This document shows positions 1 to 9,060 of a DNA stretch of 64,000 nucleotides, piece after piece. Under the pieces are notes generated by a model. It was not told the DNA's origin and searched no databases. It saw only the letters and a program-made list of their open reading frames with translations. Source of the DNA: Salisediminibacterium beveridgei (GTDB taxonomy: Bacteria > Bacillota > Bacilli > Bacillales > Salisediminibacteriaceae); assembly GCF_001721685.1 (NCBI RefSeq), contig NZ_CP012502.1:434001-498000 (forward strand), written 5' to 3'. The first letter of the stretch is position 1; each line of letters opens with the position of its first letter. The translations under genes were made by a program, and so were the position numbers.

Positions 1-526
1 ACCCGGCATCGCGCCCGAGTGCTTTCAGGTCGTCGCCAACCGGTCCGTCGAGGACAGCGTGGGCTTCCTCAAAGCCTTCGGTTAAAAACGGCAGGGACAG
101 TGCGGCGTATTCCGGGATGAGCCCTGCCAGTTCATTGGCTCCAGGGAGTGCCATATCCAGGGCGCCGACCTGCACGGCATCGATCATCTCCGGCGAAGTG
201 GCGTAGGTTTCATTCGGGAAAAATTCAATTTCAATCCGGCCGTTCGATTCCGCTTCCACGTATTCCGCAAAGGCTTTGGCTGCCTCCCCTTTGGAGTCGC
301 CGTCGAGTCCGGAGTTCCAGCCAAGCTGCCATTCGTGTTCCACTTCGGCGGTTTCGGCTTCATTGTTTTCGTCGTCGTTCGTGTCGCTCACGTCATTGTT
401 CATGTCATTGGCGTTATTCTCTCCGTCATTTCCTGCGTTGGCATTGTCGGTTTGACCACTCTCCACACCACAGGCAGCGAACGAAATAGATGCTGCCATG
501 ACAAGGGTTAATGCTGATTTCTTCAT
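1..526 (-). CDS. TRAP transporter substrate-binding lipoprotein (DctP-like), C-terminus outside window
   Basis: Reading leftward from 526 the protein begins with a lysine-rich N-terminus, a hydrophobic segment and a lipobox ending ...SFAAC, so it is exported and lipid-anchored. A long Asn/Asp/Glu-rich linker follows. The mature part (HEWQLGWNSG..., then an alternating pattern of an EYVEAESNGRIEIEFFP type) is typical of the extracytoplasmic binding protein of tripartite ATP-independent (TRAP) carboxylate transporters, DctP/TakP family. The gene runs off the window start, so about 175 residues are visible, roughly half the usual length. The start is supported by a GAGAGGATGAG ribosome site just upstream. 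It lies downstream of the amidase gene with a short gap, so the two may share a transcript and the ligand could be a carbamoyl or ureido compound; that link is inference. The membrane subunits, if present, lie outside the window. Confidence 0.8.
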   Translation of the reverse strand, partial: MKKSALTLVMAASISFAACGVESGQTDNANAGNDGENNANDMNNDVSDTNDDENNEAETAEVEHEWQLGWNSGLDGDSKGEAAKAFAEYVEAESNGRIEIEFFPNETYATSPEMIDAVQVGALDMALPGANELAGLIPEYAALSLPFLTEGFEEAHAVLDGPVGDDLKALGRDAG

Positions 527-542
527 AAGTACTCATCCTCTC

Positions 543-1823
543 TTATCCTTTGATTAAGTCTTCTACGAGTGTCTTCAGGGCATGAACAGTGACGACGCAA
601 TCGTTCAGGGACGACCATTCCGCCGGGTTATGGCTGATGCCGTCCTGGCTTCTTGTAAAAAGCATGGCGATATCGGTCTTTCTGCCGATGATCATCGCGT
701 CATGACCTGCGCCGCTCGGAAGATGCAGCGCCGGGTTGCCGGTGACGGCTTTGACGGCCTGAGCAGCTTTTTGCTGGAGGGCTTCAGTCACGGGTACAGG
801 ATCTTCGGACATGATTTCATCGACACTGACGTCGATCGCCCGACGTTCGGCGATTTTTTTGGCGACGTTTCGAATGCGGTCCCTCAGGTCGTTCCGGTGT
901 TTTTTATGAATGTCGCGGATATCGACGGTGAGGCGGACTTCCCCGGGGATGACGTTGACCCCGTTGGGTGACACGCTCAATTGACCGACCGTGGCCACAG
1001 CGGAATGGCTGTAATCCGGCGGCAGGGACTCGACGGCACTGATGAACTGACTTGCCGCTACGAGGGCGTCGCTCCGGTCGTTCATCGGGGTGTTCCCGGC
1101 GTGACCGGCCTCACCTGCGAAAATCACTTCGAGCCAGGAGGGGCCGGCGATGCCCTCTACCACACCGACAGGAAGTCCGGCTTTTTCCAGACGCTTGCCC
1201 TGTTCAATATGAACTTCAACGAATGTTTCCACCTCGCTGAAGTCCCGTTTGGCATCCGCCAGGGTCTGAAAGGAGAGGCCATTTTCCTGCAGCACGTCTT
1301 CAAAGGTTTTGCCTTCCTGATCGCGCAGGCGCTTCTTTTTCTCGAGGTTCCATTCCCCAACCATCGCCTGACTTCCCGAAAGTCCGCTTTGAAAACGGGC
1401 GCCTTCTTCGTCGGTAAATACGATGACTTCATAGGATTTAGCGGGGACAAACCCTTCATCTTTCCAGGCCTGGGCGACTTCGAGGGCGCTGATGACGCCC
1501 AAGGGGCCATCGAATTGCCCGCCTTTGGGGACGCTGTCCAGATGCGAGCCGGACATGATGGTGGTTTCAGACGTGGCCCCTTTTAAACGGCCAATGACGT
1601 TGTTCACCCCGTCCTGCCGGACGTCCAGGCCGGCCTCTTTCATCCAGTGCATCACGAGTTCTTTCGCCTGCTGTTCCTCTTTGGAAAACGAGACCCGGTT
1701 ACAGCTGTACCGGTCCCCGAGTCCGATTTGTGACAGGGCATGAAGCCTGAACGCGATCCGTTCGCCGCTGACGCCGTTTTTGTCATTGGCAGGATCATAG
1801 CTTTCCATTAATCGTTTGTACAT
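543..1823 (-). CDS. Zn-dependent hydantoinase/carbamoylase-family amidase (M20 fold)
   Basis: A 426-residue enzyme of the M20 peptidase-like group that includes N-carbamoyl-L-amino acid hydrolase, allantoate amidohydrolase and beta-ureidopropionase. Visible family motifs are GSHLDSVPKGGQFDG (first metal His and Asp), DEEGARF (metal Glu pair), VEVHIEQG (His and Glu) and the C-terminal SGAGHDAM. These hydrolases release NH3 and CO2 from ureido or carbamoyl compounds in the cytoplasm. The frame is open further upstream, but ATG 1823 is chosen because GGAGGCGG sits directly before it and the family starts about here. The neighbouring GAF-PucR regulator (PucR-type proteins often control purine/ureide use) and a TRAP binding protein suggest uptake and hydrolysis of a ureido compound. 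The exact substrate cannot be read from sequence. Confidence 0.85.
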   Translation of the reverse strand: MYKRLMESYDPANDKNGVSGERIAFRLHALSQIGLGDRYSCNRVSFSKEEQQAKELVMHWMKEAGLDVRQDGVNNVIGRLKGATSETTIMSGSHLDSVPKGGQFDGPLGVISALEVAQAWKDEGFVPAKSYEVIVFTDEEGARFQSGLSGSQAMVGEWNLEKKKRLRDQEGKTFEDVLQENGLSFQTLADAKRDFSEVETFVEVHIEQGKRLEKAGLPVGVVEGIAGPSWLEVIFAGEAGHAGNTPMNDRSDALVAASQFISAVESLPPDYSHSAVATVGQLSVSPNGVNVIPGEVRLTVDIRDIHKKHRNDLRDRIRNVAKKIAERRAIDVSVDEIMSEDPVPVTEALQQKAAQAVKAVTGNPALHLPSGAGHDAMIIGRKTDIAMLFTRSQDGISHNPAEWSSLNDCVVTVHALKTLVEDLIKG

Positions 1824-2002
1824 AACCGCCTCCAAGTCGATTTGACGTGCTTCGAGTGATCTTTTCGTTTCAGGACTAGTTTTCTTTATGTTTAGAATTA
1901 TATGAATATTTCCCCGGTAATGGTATGGCGTGAAAGCACAAACGTGAAAGGATTTTATTGTGGGAAACAGACAAAAGACAGGCGGATCGCCTGTCTTGGT
2001 GT

Positions 2003-3790
2003 TCACGGTTTCCTTTGCTGGTGGAGGTATTGGTGGATGTAGATGCCAAGCTGCAGTTCAAAAGCGTGCCGGCCTTTGATGAATTCCATCCCGAGGAGGT
2101 CTTTGATCAGGCCGAGCCGGTATTTCACGGTGTTGACATGGACGAACAGTGCTTTGGCGGTGGTTGCCATGTTCTGGTTATTTTCGAGATAAACGGTCAG
2201 TGTCTCCACCAGACTGGCGCTGTTTTTGGTGTCATAGTGAATGATCGGACCAATGCTGCTTTCTACAAACTCCGCAAGTTCGCTCCATTCCGTGCTTAAA
2301 AGCAGCCGTTCCACCCCCAGTTCATCATAGGTCACGATCCGGCGATCGGTTTTGCTTTTCTGGATCAATTCCACTGCTTTCACGGCGTCACGGTAGCCTG
2401 TACGGAGCTGGCTGACCTGATGGACAATGCGTCCGATCCCGATCATTACCGGAAGCTGGTGGTAGCGCCCGGCTTCTTTGGCAACAGTATCAAAAAGCCC
2501 GCGCAGTTCGTCGTATGCGTTTCCCGCATCCAAATGCTGCGGGATGACGAACAGGATGGTGATGGCAGTTGAATCATCGAGAATATAGGACTGACATGGA
2601 TGGTGCGAGACGCGCCGGTATATGAGGCGGAGGATGTCCTCTTTTTCCTGCAGCACCTGATTGAAACGGAGGTGGGTGGTCTCGAGGTGAAGATGCAAGA
2701 CGATCATACGAAGCGGAATTTTTGCAAATACCGGGAGTGCTTCGAGGTTTGCGATGACTTGTGTGTTCCATTCGCCGTGAATGATTTGATCGAGCATCGC
2801 ACTGGAATGGCGCCAGTCGTTCAGGGTGTCCCGCACCCGGCGGTTCAATTCCATCGTGAAGATTACGCTCGTCTGTTCAATGGCAAAGCGGTCCAGCGGA
2901 TCAATGCTTTCGTCTTCTTCGAGGAAGATCATCACGTACCCGACAGTCCGTTCTTCAGAGCGCAGCGGGAAAAAGACGCCCTCGACGCTGCGGTCATTGC
3001 TTTTTCCGAAGAGGGAACTGACCGTTTCGGGGCTTACGTAATGCCGAAGGTTTTCCCGCCGGGACTGAAGGAACTGATTTGCTGAAGCGATTACCGTCGG
3101 GTGCGACCCATCGAGAAGGTCAAAAAAGTCATTGAAAGCGACCACGCCGAGCTGGAGAATATCGGCAAGCCGGCGGGTGATTTCCCCGATGCCGCCGCGG
3201 GTGAGAGCGGCCTGGCTCAGCTCTTCGTGGATGCGGTTCGTGCGCTGGTTTTGTGAAAACATCGTGGCGTTGTCGATGGCAACGGCCGCCTGTGCCGCGA
3301 AGGTTTCCAGAAGCTGCAGGTTCTCGTCATCAAACGCCGCATCCTTTTCATATATGTCCACGGTTAAGACGCCGATGACCTTGCCTTTCGAGAACAACGG
3401 GACGGACAGGGCGCTGGCAGGGACCATGTAGACGCCGAGGGATCGGCCGTACACCTCTTTCATAGCCGGAGGGATGTTTGCCATCTGCCTCGTTGTTTCA
3501 TCAGACGATCGGAAAATCTGCCCTTTCTGCGCTTTGAACGTAGAACCGCTCAGGCCTTCCCCGGGTGCAAGGCGGGCGTGCTGCAGGTGGGTCATGTCGA
3601 AACCGACGGCGGCTTTGGCATAGAGGGTCCCGGCTTTCTCGTCATAGAGAAACAGGACGCTGGCGTTAGCGCCGTCAATGACGTTCAGCACTTCTTGAAT
3701 GAGATTGGTCAACACCTCGTCGAGATCGAGCGTGGACGTCAGTACTCTCGCGGCATTGATCAGACTGAGCAGTTTTTTCTCCGTACTCAT
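2003..3790 (-). CDS. GAF domain-containing PucR/CdaR-type transcriptional regulator
   Basis: About 595 residues. Residues ~15-165 form a GAF sensor domain (DLDEVLTNLIQEVL...GANASVLFLYDE...AQAAVAIDNA). The middle carries a second sensor-like region and a CdaR/GGDEF-like segment (IGIGRIVHQVSQLRTGYRDAVKAVEL). The last ~60 residues are the PucR-type helix-turn-helix (LVETLTVYLENNQNMATTAKALFVHVNTVKYRL). It is probably a ligand-responsive regulator of the adjoining amidase and TRAP genes on the same strand. An ATG at 3796 is also in frame, but GGAGGG ends one base before it and seven bases before ATG 3790, so 3790 is preferred. The effector is unknown. Confidence 0.82.
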   Translation of the reverse strand: MSTEKKLLSLINAARVLTSTLDLDEVLTNLIQEVLNVIDGANASVLFLYDEKAGTLYAKAAVGFDMTHLQHARLAPGEGLSGSTFKAQKGQIFRSSDETTRQMANIPPAMKEVYGRSLGVYMVPASALSVPLFSKGKVIGVLTVDIYEKDAAFDDENLQLLETFAAQAAVAIDNATMFSQNQRTNRIHEELSQAALTRGGIGEITRRLADILQLGVVAFNDFFDLLDGSHPTVIASANQFLQSRRENLRHYVSPETVSSLFGKSNDRSVEGVFFPLRSEERTVGYVMIFLEEDESIDPLDRFAIEQTSVIFTMELNRRVRDTLNDWRHSSAMLDQIIHGEWNTQVIANLEALPVFAKIPLRMIVLHLHLETTHLRFNQVLQEKEDILRLIYRRVSHHPCQSYILDDSTAITILFVIPQHLDAGNAYDELRGLFDTVAKEAGRYHQLPVMIGIGRIVHQVSQLRTGYRDAVKAVELIQKSKTDRRIVTYDELGVERLLLSTEWSELAEFVESSIGPIIHYDTKNSASLVETLTVYLENNQNMATTAKALFVHVNTVKYRLGLIKDLLGMEFIKGRHAFELQLGIYIHQYLHQQRKP

Positions 3791-3861
3791 CGGCATTCCC
3801 TCCGGGCGAATCGATTTTCACAAGCATAATACAACGGACCGATTCATTCAAGTTGGACATG

Positions 3862-3935
3862 ATGAGGGGAGCCGGATGAGGCTACGTCGTAAAACGTGGT
3901 CAAACAGCGGATGAGAGGCGTTATTTGGCTGCCGT
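3862..3935 (+). repeat. Degenerate copy of the GCGGATGA dispersed repeat
   Basis: The intergenic DNA contains TCAAACAGCGGATGAGAGGC and, just before it, a second weaker unit around GGATGAGGCTACGTCGTAAAA. These match the 50-bp repeat seen in three tandem copies at 16641-16783 and in two units near 32676-32755. No open frame explains the similarity. Remaining bases between 3791 and 4070 hold only a dyad at 3971-3988 and a possible TACAAT box at 4023-4028. Confidence 0.5.
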
Positions 3936-3970
3936 TTGGGATTGATGTCCTGATTTCGTTTGCCGGATCG

Positions 3971-3988
3971 TTGAATCAAAAGATTCAA
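3971..3988. promoter_or_regulatory. Perfect inverted repeat upstream of the acylase gene
   Basis: TTGAATC-AAAA-GATTCAA is an 18-base dyad about 35 bases before a possible -10 box (TACAAT, 4023-4028) and 83 bases before the acylase start. It could be an operator. It has no T-run and lies between divergently oriented genes, so a terminator is unlikely. No regulator can be assigned. Confidence 0.35.
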
Positions 3989-4070
3989 ATATCCCGGTAG
4001 AGCGCTTTCATTCCAGTTCTGCTACAATGGATGGATAATGTGTTCATCAGAATAAATTGGGGGCGTTCAG

Positions 4071-6464
4071 ATGAAGGGACAGGCAAAGTGGTCATGGAAA
4101 AAGAAGCTGGGGGCAGGCGTTGGCGGATTGCTTCTGGTATTGGTACTGGTGCTGTCAGGCGCAGCGATTTATTTTCACCTGCAGATCAATCAGGCACTGC
4201 CGGAAATTGACGGGGAGGTGACGCTGTCCGGTCTCGATGGGGACGTGGAAGTGAACCGCGATGCCAACGGGATTCCGCAGATTGTGGCGGAGTCGGACCG
4301 GGATCTGTTCATGGCGCAGGGGTTTGTGACGGCGCAGGACCGGCTGTTTCAGATGGAAATGGCGAGGCGGCAGGCGTCGGGGGAACTGTCTGCGATCGTG
4401 GGGGAAGATGCCATCGACGTGGACAAATATTTCCGGACCCTTGGGCTTCACAGAGCCGCGGAAAAGTCCCTTGCGCTCTATGACGATGATGTGTTGGACG
4501 TGCTCCAGGCCTATGCTGACGGGGTGAATGCATATATTGAACATGCTCAAAATGAGCGGGCGCTGCCTTTTGAATTTACGCTGATGGGCCACAGTGAACT
4601 GGCAGAATGGACGGTGGTGGATTCACTGACCATCGGCAAATACATGGCCTATGATTTGGGCGGCCACTGGGAGCGTCAGGCGTTCAACTATTACGCGGCG
4701 CACCATTTTGATGAGGATGCGGCACTGGAGTTGTTCCCCGCCTACCCGGAAGGGCGGATGAGAAATATACTGGAAGAAGAGTATGTGGATGTCACGGCGG
4801 GACTCACGTCTGCGATCATCCCGGACGCTTTTAACGGCAGTAACAACTGGGCGGTGTCCGGTGAGAAAACCGCTTCCGGGGAGCCGCTCTTGGCAGATGA
4901 TCCGCATCTCGGGCTGTCCACGCCATCCATCTGGTATCAGGTGCAGCTCTCCTCACCAACCTATGAGGTGTCCGGGGTGATTTTTGCCGGGATTCCGGGG
5001 GTGATTTTAGGGCACAATGAACATCTTTCCTGGGGCGTGACGAACGTCGGGCCGGACGTGCAGCAGCTTTATCTGGAAGAGCGGAACCCCGATGACCCGT
5101 ATCAGTTCCGTTTTGACGATGAGTGGGAAGAGGCGGACGTGATTGAGGAAGTGATCGAAGTGTCCGGAGAAGACCCTGTGGTTTATGAAGTGGTGGAAAC
5201 GCGCCACGGACCAGTGATGTCCGAATTCATGGAGGAAGCCGCGGGCGAGATGGATCAGGTCTTTTCGCTTCGTTGGACAGCGCTTGACGCCACGGAAGAA
5301 CTGGCGGCGGTGCTGCAGTTTAATCAGGCAGCGTCGTGGGATGAATTTGAAGTGGCGTTGGAGCAGTTCCAGGCCCCGGCACAGAACTTCGTCGTTGCCG
5401 ATCAGGAAGGGACGATCGCCTACAAGGCGAACGGCCGGATTCCGATCTATGAAGACGGGGACGATGCGCTTTTGCCGATGCCCGGCTGGGATGCTGACTA
5501 TGAACTCAGGGACTACATCCCCTTTGATGAGTTGCCGACCGTCGTTGATCCGGAAAAAGGGTTCGTTGCATCGGCGAACAACGAGATCATTGACCCGGAC
5601 GTGTACCCGTATCATATCAGTCACGTCTGGGCGCAGCCGTACCGCTATGAGCGGATCTTTGAAGTGCTGGACAGCGGGGACGATTTTACGGTGGCAGATA
5701 TGCAGGCCTTGCAGATGGATCAGGAGAACCTGAAGGCCCGGGAGTTTGTCACGCTGTTTCTTGAATATCTCCCGGAAGGAACGCGGCGGGAGATCGAAAC
5801 AGATGCATTGGCACAATTGATGGATTGGGATTACGTGGACGAGGTATCAGCGGCGGCACCGCTGATTTTTGACCGCTGGTATGACGCCGTGGAGGGCTTG
5901 TTGTACGACGTGATTGATGAAGAGATTCTCGAGTTGTTTTCGGCAAGGGGGCAGACGACGGATACGCTTTTACGGGAAGCGGCTGACGGGAATCCGGGGC
6001 ACTGGATCATGGCCCACGGTGGACTGGAGGAGCTCATGGATGAGAGTTTTGTGAATGCCGTGGAGCACTTGGAAGACGAGCATGGCAGTGACGTGTCAGC
6101 GTGGCAGTGGGGGGATGACAACAAGGTCTACTTCCCCCATCCCCTCTCCGGCATTCTGTTCTTCGACCGTTTCTTTAATCCGGTGGAACCAAAGTCCCTT
6201 GGCGGGAGTCATGTGACGGTGCAGGCGGCCTCGAAGCGGGGCGATGAAGAGCATGTGAATCACGGTGCGGGGTGGCGCTTTGTGCATGATATGGCTGAGC
6301 CTCTCGAAGGGCATCATATCGTGGGTCCGGGGCAGTCCGGGCATTACCGCAGCGACTGGTACGACGATCAGATTTCCCGCTGGGTGGACGGGGCGTATCA
6401 TGTGAGCGATATGGCGAACTGGCAGACCGCGCACACGCTCAGGTTACGAAGCGGTGATCAGTAA
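4071..6464 (+). CDS. Penicillin acylase family protein (Ntn hydrolase), membrane-anchored
   Basis: A 797-residue protein of the penicillin G acylase/AHL acylase family. An uncleaved-looking N-terminal membrane segment (residues ~12-34, GGLLLVLVLVLSGAAIYF) is followed by the alpha-like chain. The maturation site and nucleophile are visible as NGSNNWAVSG, giving a probable catalytic Ser257 that becomes the new N-terminus of the beta chain after autoprocessing. Downstream DPHLG, GVILGHNEHLSWGVTN and the C-terminal GPGQSGHYRSDWYDDQ block are family hallmarks. Members cleave amide bonds of penicillins, acyl-homoserine lactones or other N-acyl compounds; which one applies here is not readable. The protein is strikingly acidic, in keeping with an extracellular enzyme in a salty setting. 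It stands alone, with GGGGGCG before the ATG. Confidence 0.88.
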   Translation: MKGQAKWSWKKKLGAGVGGLLLVLVLVLSGAAIYFHLQINQALPEIDGEVTLSGLDGDVEVNRDANGIPQIVAESDRDLFMAQGFVTAQDRLFQMEMARRQASGELSAIVGEDAIDVDKYFRTLGLHRAAEKSLALYDDDVLDVLQAYADGVNAYIEHAQNERALPFEFTLMGHSELAEWTVVDSLTIGKYMAYDLGGHWERQAFNYYAAHHFDEDAALELFPAYPEGRMRNILEEEYVDVTAGLTSAIIPDAFNGSNNWAVSGEKTASGEPLLADDPHLGLSTPSIWYQVQLSSPTYEVSGVIFAGIPGVILGHNEHLSWGVTNVGPDVQQLYLEERNPDDPYQFRFDDEWEEADVIEEVIEVSGEDPVVYEVVETRHGPVMSEFMEEAAGEMDQVFSLRWTALDATEELAAVLQFNQAASWDEFEVALEQFQAPAQNFVVADQEGTIAYKANGRIPIYEDGDDALLPMPGWDADYELRDYIPFDELPTVVDPEKGFVASANNEIIDPDVYPYHISHVWAQPYRYERIFEVLDSGDDFTVADMQALQMDQENLKAREFVTLFLEYLPEGTRREIETDALAQLMDWDYVDEVSAAAPLIFDRWYDAVEGLLYDVIDEEILELFSARGQTTDTLLREAADGNPGHWIMAHGGLEELMDESFVNAVEHLEDEHGSDVSAWQWGDDNKVYFPHPLSGILFFDRFFNPVEPKSLGGSHVTVQAASKRGDEEHVNHGAGWRFVHDMAEPLEGHHIVGPGQSGHYRSDWYDDQISRWVDGAYHVSDMANWQTAHTLRLRSGDQ

Positions 6465-6537
6465 GGGCTGCAGAAAAAGACGGTGAAAAAGAAGATCATG
6501 CTCTGTGATTCATGGTTCGGTTTTCATCGTGCTGCTG

Positions 6538-6576
6538 ATGCAGATCCAGTTGATCAGATTGGATCTGCATGTTTCT
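6538..6576 (+). terminator. Rho-independent-like terminator after the acylase gene
   Basis: ATGCAGATCCA and TGGATCTGCAT form an 11-bp stem around a loop of about 11 bases, followed by GTTTCTTC. The T-tract is imperfect, so strength is uncertain. Confidence 0.5.
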
Positions 6577-6633
6577 TCGAAAAGGTATAAGGGAGCGCAC
6601 AGATAAGAGGGTAAAAATATCAAAATCGAGCTA

Positions 6634-6662
6634 TTGACAAACGGCTGATGTTATATTATAGT
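6634..6662 (+). promoter_or_regulatory. Promoter of the ribose operon
   Basis: TTGACA at 6634-6639 and TATAGT at 6657-6662 with a 17-base spacer fit a SigA promoter. The predicted start point lies inside the operator at 6667-6680, a geometry suited to repression by RbsR. Confidence 0.75.
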
Positions 6663-6666
6663 TTTG

Positions 6667-6680
6667 TGTAACCGGTTACA
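6667..6680. promoter_or_regulatory. RbsR operator (primary)
   Basis: TGTAACCGGTTACA is a perfect 14-bp palindrome with the central CG step typical of LacI-family operators. It lies immediately downstream of the -10 box and 20 bases before the rbsR start. The same sequence with one change each recurs at 7937-7950 and 8127-8140. Confidence 0.75.
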
Positions 6681-6700
6681 GAAACGAGGATGTGAAGTGA

Positions 6701-7633
6701 ATGTCAACCATTAGAGACGTAGCTAAACATGCAAATGTGTCTGTGGCTACAGTGTCACGAGTACTCAATAATAAGGGGTATGTCGGCAAAGATTCAGAGA
6801 AAGCGGTTTTAAGAGCAATTAACGCGTTAAACTATAAACCGAATTCTGTTGCGCGTTCGTTATACCATAAATCATCAAAAATGATTGGACTTTTGATGCC
6901 GGATATTTCGAATCCTTTTTTCCCCGAGCTTGCACGGGCAGTCGAGGATGTAGCCTTAACCTATGGTTATACCGTTGTGATTTGTAATACGGATGAAGAT
7001 GAGAAGAAAGAGCGTCATTACCTGGATGCTTTGATGCAAAAGTATATTGATGGTCTGATATTGACGACGAATCACTTGTCCCGTGAAGAATATGAACAGT
7101 TGGATCTTCCCCTTGTGGCGCTTGATCGTATTATTAATGATACTATTCCAACGGTTGTTTCGGATAATAAACAGGGTGCTCAAGATGCGACGAACCATTT
7201 AATCGACTCTGGATGTAAGTTTATTGTGCACATTCGCGGTCCTCGGGGCGTTTATCCGGCAGATCAGCGCTACGAAGGTTTTAAGGCAACCACGGAGGAC
7301 AGAAGTGTGGCGAGTTTGGTCCTAGAGGCCGGCTTTCGTATCAATGAAGCGGAAGACGTCATTTACGATGTGTTAAAAAAATACCCGCAAGTCGACGGCG
7401 TATTCGCCAGCAGTGATGTCATGGCAGCCGGGGTGATGAAAGCAGCGAGAAGGCTGGGCGTCCGTATACCTGAGGATCTTCAGCTGATTGGATTCGATGG
7501 CATTCCACTTGGAGAAATGCTGGTTCCTTCACTGACAACAGTTGCACAGCCTATTTATGAAATGGGCGCTGTTTCAGCAAGACTGTTAATCAAACAAATT
7601 GAAAAAAAAGCCATTGGATCAATCGATGTATAA
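6701..7633 (+). CDS. rbsR: LacI-family ribose operon repressor
   Basis: 310 residues. The N-terminus TIRDVAKHANVSVATVSRVLNN is the LacI-family helix-turn-helix plus hinge region, followed by a periplasmic-binding-protein-like effector domain (IGLLMPDISNPFFPELARAVE, VDGVFASSDVMAAGVMKAARRLG). First gene of the ribose cluster, so it is probably autoregulated through the palindrome at 6667-6680. In Bacillus relatives RbsR represses ribose uptake genes and is relieved by ribose or a phosphorylated derivative; that is family knowledge. Codon use in rbsR-rbsB is more AT-rich than in neighbouring genes. Confidence 0.9.
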   Translation: MSTIRDVAKHANVSVATVSRVLNNKGYVGKDSEKAVLRAINALNYKPNSVARSLYHKSSKMIGLLMPDISNPFFPELARAVEDVALTYGYTVVICNTDEDEKKERHYLDALMQKYIDGLILTTNHLSREEYEQLDLPLVALDRIINDTIPTVVSDNKQGAQDATNHLIDSGCKFIVHIRGPRGVYPADQRYEGFKATTEDRSVASLVLEAGFRINEAEDVIYDVLKKYPQVDGVFASSDVMAAGVMKAARRLGVRIPEDLQLIGFDGIPLGEMLVPSLTTVAQPIYEMGAVSARLLIKQIEKKAIGSIDV

Positions 7634-7680
7634 GCTAAATACCGAACTGATCATTCGACAGACGACAAGGAGTGAAACCC

Positions 7681-8565
7681 ATGAGAAAACCTAAAATCAC
7701 AGTTGTTGGCAGTATCAACATGGACATCGTGGTTGAAGCCGATCGAAGCCCTGAACAAGGTGAAACCGTGATGGGCAAGGACTTTCAAATGATCCCAGGA
7801 GGGAAAGGAGCGAATCAAGCGGTTGCTGCAGCAAGGCTCGGCGCGGAGGTCACGATGATCGGCTGCGTGGGAGATGACCCTTTTGCAGATGTTCTTTTGA
7901 AAAACCTGCAAAGTGAGGGGATTCATACTGAAAATGTGGAACCGGTTACAGGTTCTTCGTCAGGGATGGCAAGTATTACGTTGTCTGAACAGGACAACCG
8001 CATTATCGTTGTTCCAGGAGCAAATTCCGAGGTAACTAAGGAACGACTCTCAGGATGTCTGGACGTGTTGGACCGAAGTGACATGGTCATCATGCAGCTC
8101 GAGATTCCAGTAAAGACGATTGAATATGTAACCGGTTACTGCAAGAGCAACGGCATCCCTGTCCTTTTGAATCCTGCACCTGTACAGCCTTTGACGAAGG
8201 AAGTTTTAGAACAGGTGAGCTATTTGACACCGAATGAAACGGAAGAAAGAGACCTTTCATTAAACATGGAACATACGGATCGTTTGATTGTCACTCAAGG
8301 TAAAAAAGGCGTGCTCTATTATCACAACGAACGTCCGGTTATCGTCCCGGGATACTCTGTAGATGTAGTGGATACGACAGGTGCTGGTGATACATTTAAC
8401 GGGGCATTGGCTGTCCATTTGGCACAGGGCGCTTCGCTGGAAGAAGCAATACGATTTGCGAATGCGGCGAGTGCCTTATCAGTGACAAAACTTGGCGCGC
8501 AAACGGGTATGCCGACAATGGCGGAACTGAGAAAGTTCATACAAGAACAGGAGGGACAGTCATGA
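7681..8565 (+). CDS. rbsK: Ribokinase
   Basis: 294 residues, PfkB family. Phosphorylates D-ribose at O5 using ATP, feeding ribose into the pentose phosphate pathway. The N-terminal substrate motif [23 protein letters not shown], the [15 protein letters not shown] signature and the C-terminal anion-hole/catalytic motif [18 protein letters not shown] (catalytic Asp in GAGD) are all present. A GTG at 7672 is in frame but falls inside the AAGGAG ribosome site; ATG 7681 is 8 bases behind that site and is chosen. The coding sequence contains two near-perfect copies of the rbsR operator, at 7937 and 8127. It overlaps rbsD by four bases (ATGA). Confidence 0.92.
   Translation: MRKPKITVVGSINMDIVVEADRSPEQGETVMGKDFQMIPGGKGANQAVAAARLGAEVTMIGCVGDDPFADVLLKNLQSEGIHTENVEPVTGSSSGMASITLSEQDNRIIVVPGANSEVTKERLSGCLDVLDRSDMVIMQLEIPVKTIEYVTGYCKSNGIPVLLNPAPVQPLTKEVLEQVSYLTPNETEERDLSLNMEHTDRLIVTQGKKGVLYYHNERPVIVPGYSVDVVDTTGAGDTFNGALAVHLAQGASLEEAIRFANAASALSVTKLGAQTGMPTMAELRKFIQEQEGQS
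7937..7950. promoter_or_regulatory. Intragenic RbsR operator-like site 1 (in rbsK)
   Basis: TGGAACCGGTTACA matches the primary operator at 13 of 14 positions. It encodes Glu-Pro-Val-Thr of ribokinase. It lies 1,270 bp from the primary operator. Confidence 0.5.
8127..8140. promoter_or_regulatory. Intragenic RbsR operator-like site 2 (in rbsK)
   Basis: TGTAACCGGTTACT matches the primary operator at 13 of 14 positions and keeps a perfect 12-bp palindromic core. It lies 190 bp from site 1, close to 18 helical turns, so a looped complex is geometrically possible. Confidence 0.5.
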
Positions 8566-8951
8566 AGAAAAAGGGCATTTTAAATCGAGATTTGGCGGCA
8601 ATTTTTGCGAGCCTGGGTCACACGGATCAAGTGGTCATTGCGGACTGTGGCTTACCTGTTCCCGATCATGTCTTATGCGTCGATTTATCCCTTGAACAAG
8701 GGACTCCAGCGTTTAAGGACGTAGTAAGGATTGTACTCGAAGACCTTGAAGTGGAAAAAATGATCTTGGCCAAGGAGATGAAAGAGTTCAATTCCAACCT
8801 GTATCGGCATATGGCAACGTTGGAGATTGATCATGAATTTGTTACTCATTTGACTTTTAAAAAACTCACTGCCGATGCAAAAGTGATTATCAGAACGGGC
8901 GAAAATACACCATTTTCCAATGTGATTTTACAATCCGGTGTGACTTTTTGA
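8562..8951 (+). CDS. rbsD: D-ribose pyranase
   Basis: 129 residues, the usual RbsD length. Converts beta-pyranose to beta-furanose ribose, the form used by ribokinase. The N-terminus [30 protein letters not shown] contains the catalytic His and Asp of the family (LGHTD, IADCGLP), and the C-terminal block [20 protein letters not shown] is also conserved. Starts within the rbsK stop (ATGA) and is therefore translationally coupled. The next gene, rbsA, lies 239 bases downstream, an unusually wide gap for this operon. Confidence 0.93.
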   Translation: MKKKGILNRDLAAIFASLGHTDQVVIADCGLPVPDHVLCVDLSLEQGTPAFKDVVRIVLEDLEVEKMILAKEMKEFNSNLYRHMATLEIDHEFVTHLTFKKLTADAKVIIRTGENTPFSNVILQSGVTF

Positions 8952-9060
8952 TTCTCTGTCGTAAATGCATACATGTGAATAACAACATCCGAACGTCAAC
9001 GGCAAGCTTGAACAGTACAAAAAGAAATAAGCCATCTGACAAGTAAGTCATTTTTAATAC

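Noticed and set aside
6465..6700. Riboswitch upstream of the ribose operon
   Set aside because: The DNA is explained by a terminator-like hairpin, a promoter and an operator; no known riboswitch core was recognised there or elsewhere in the window, and no tRNA or rRNA genes were seen.
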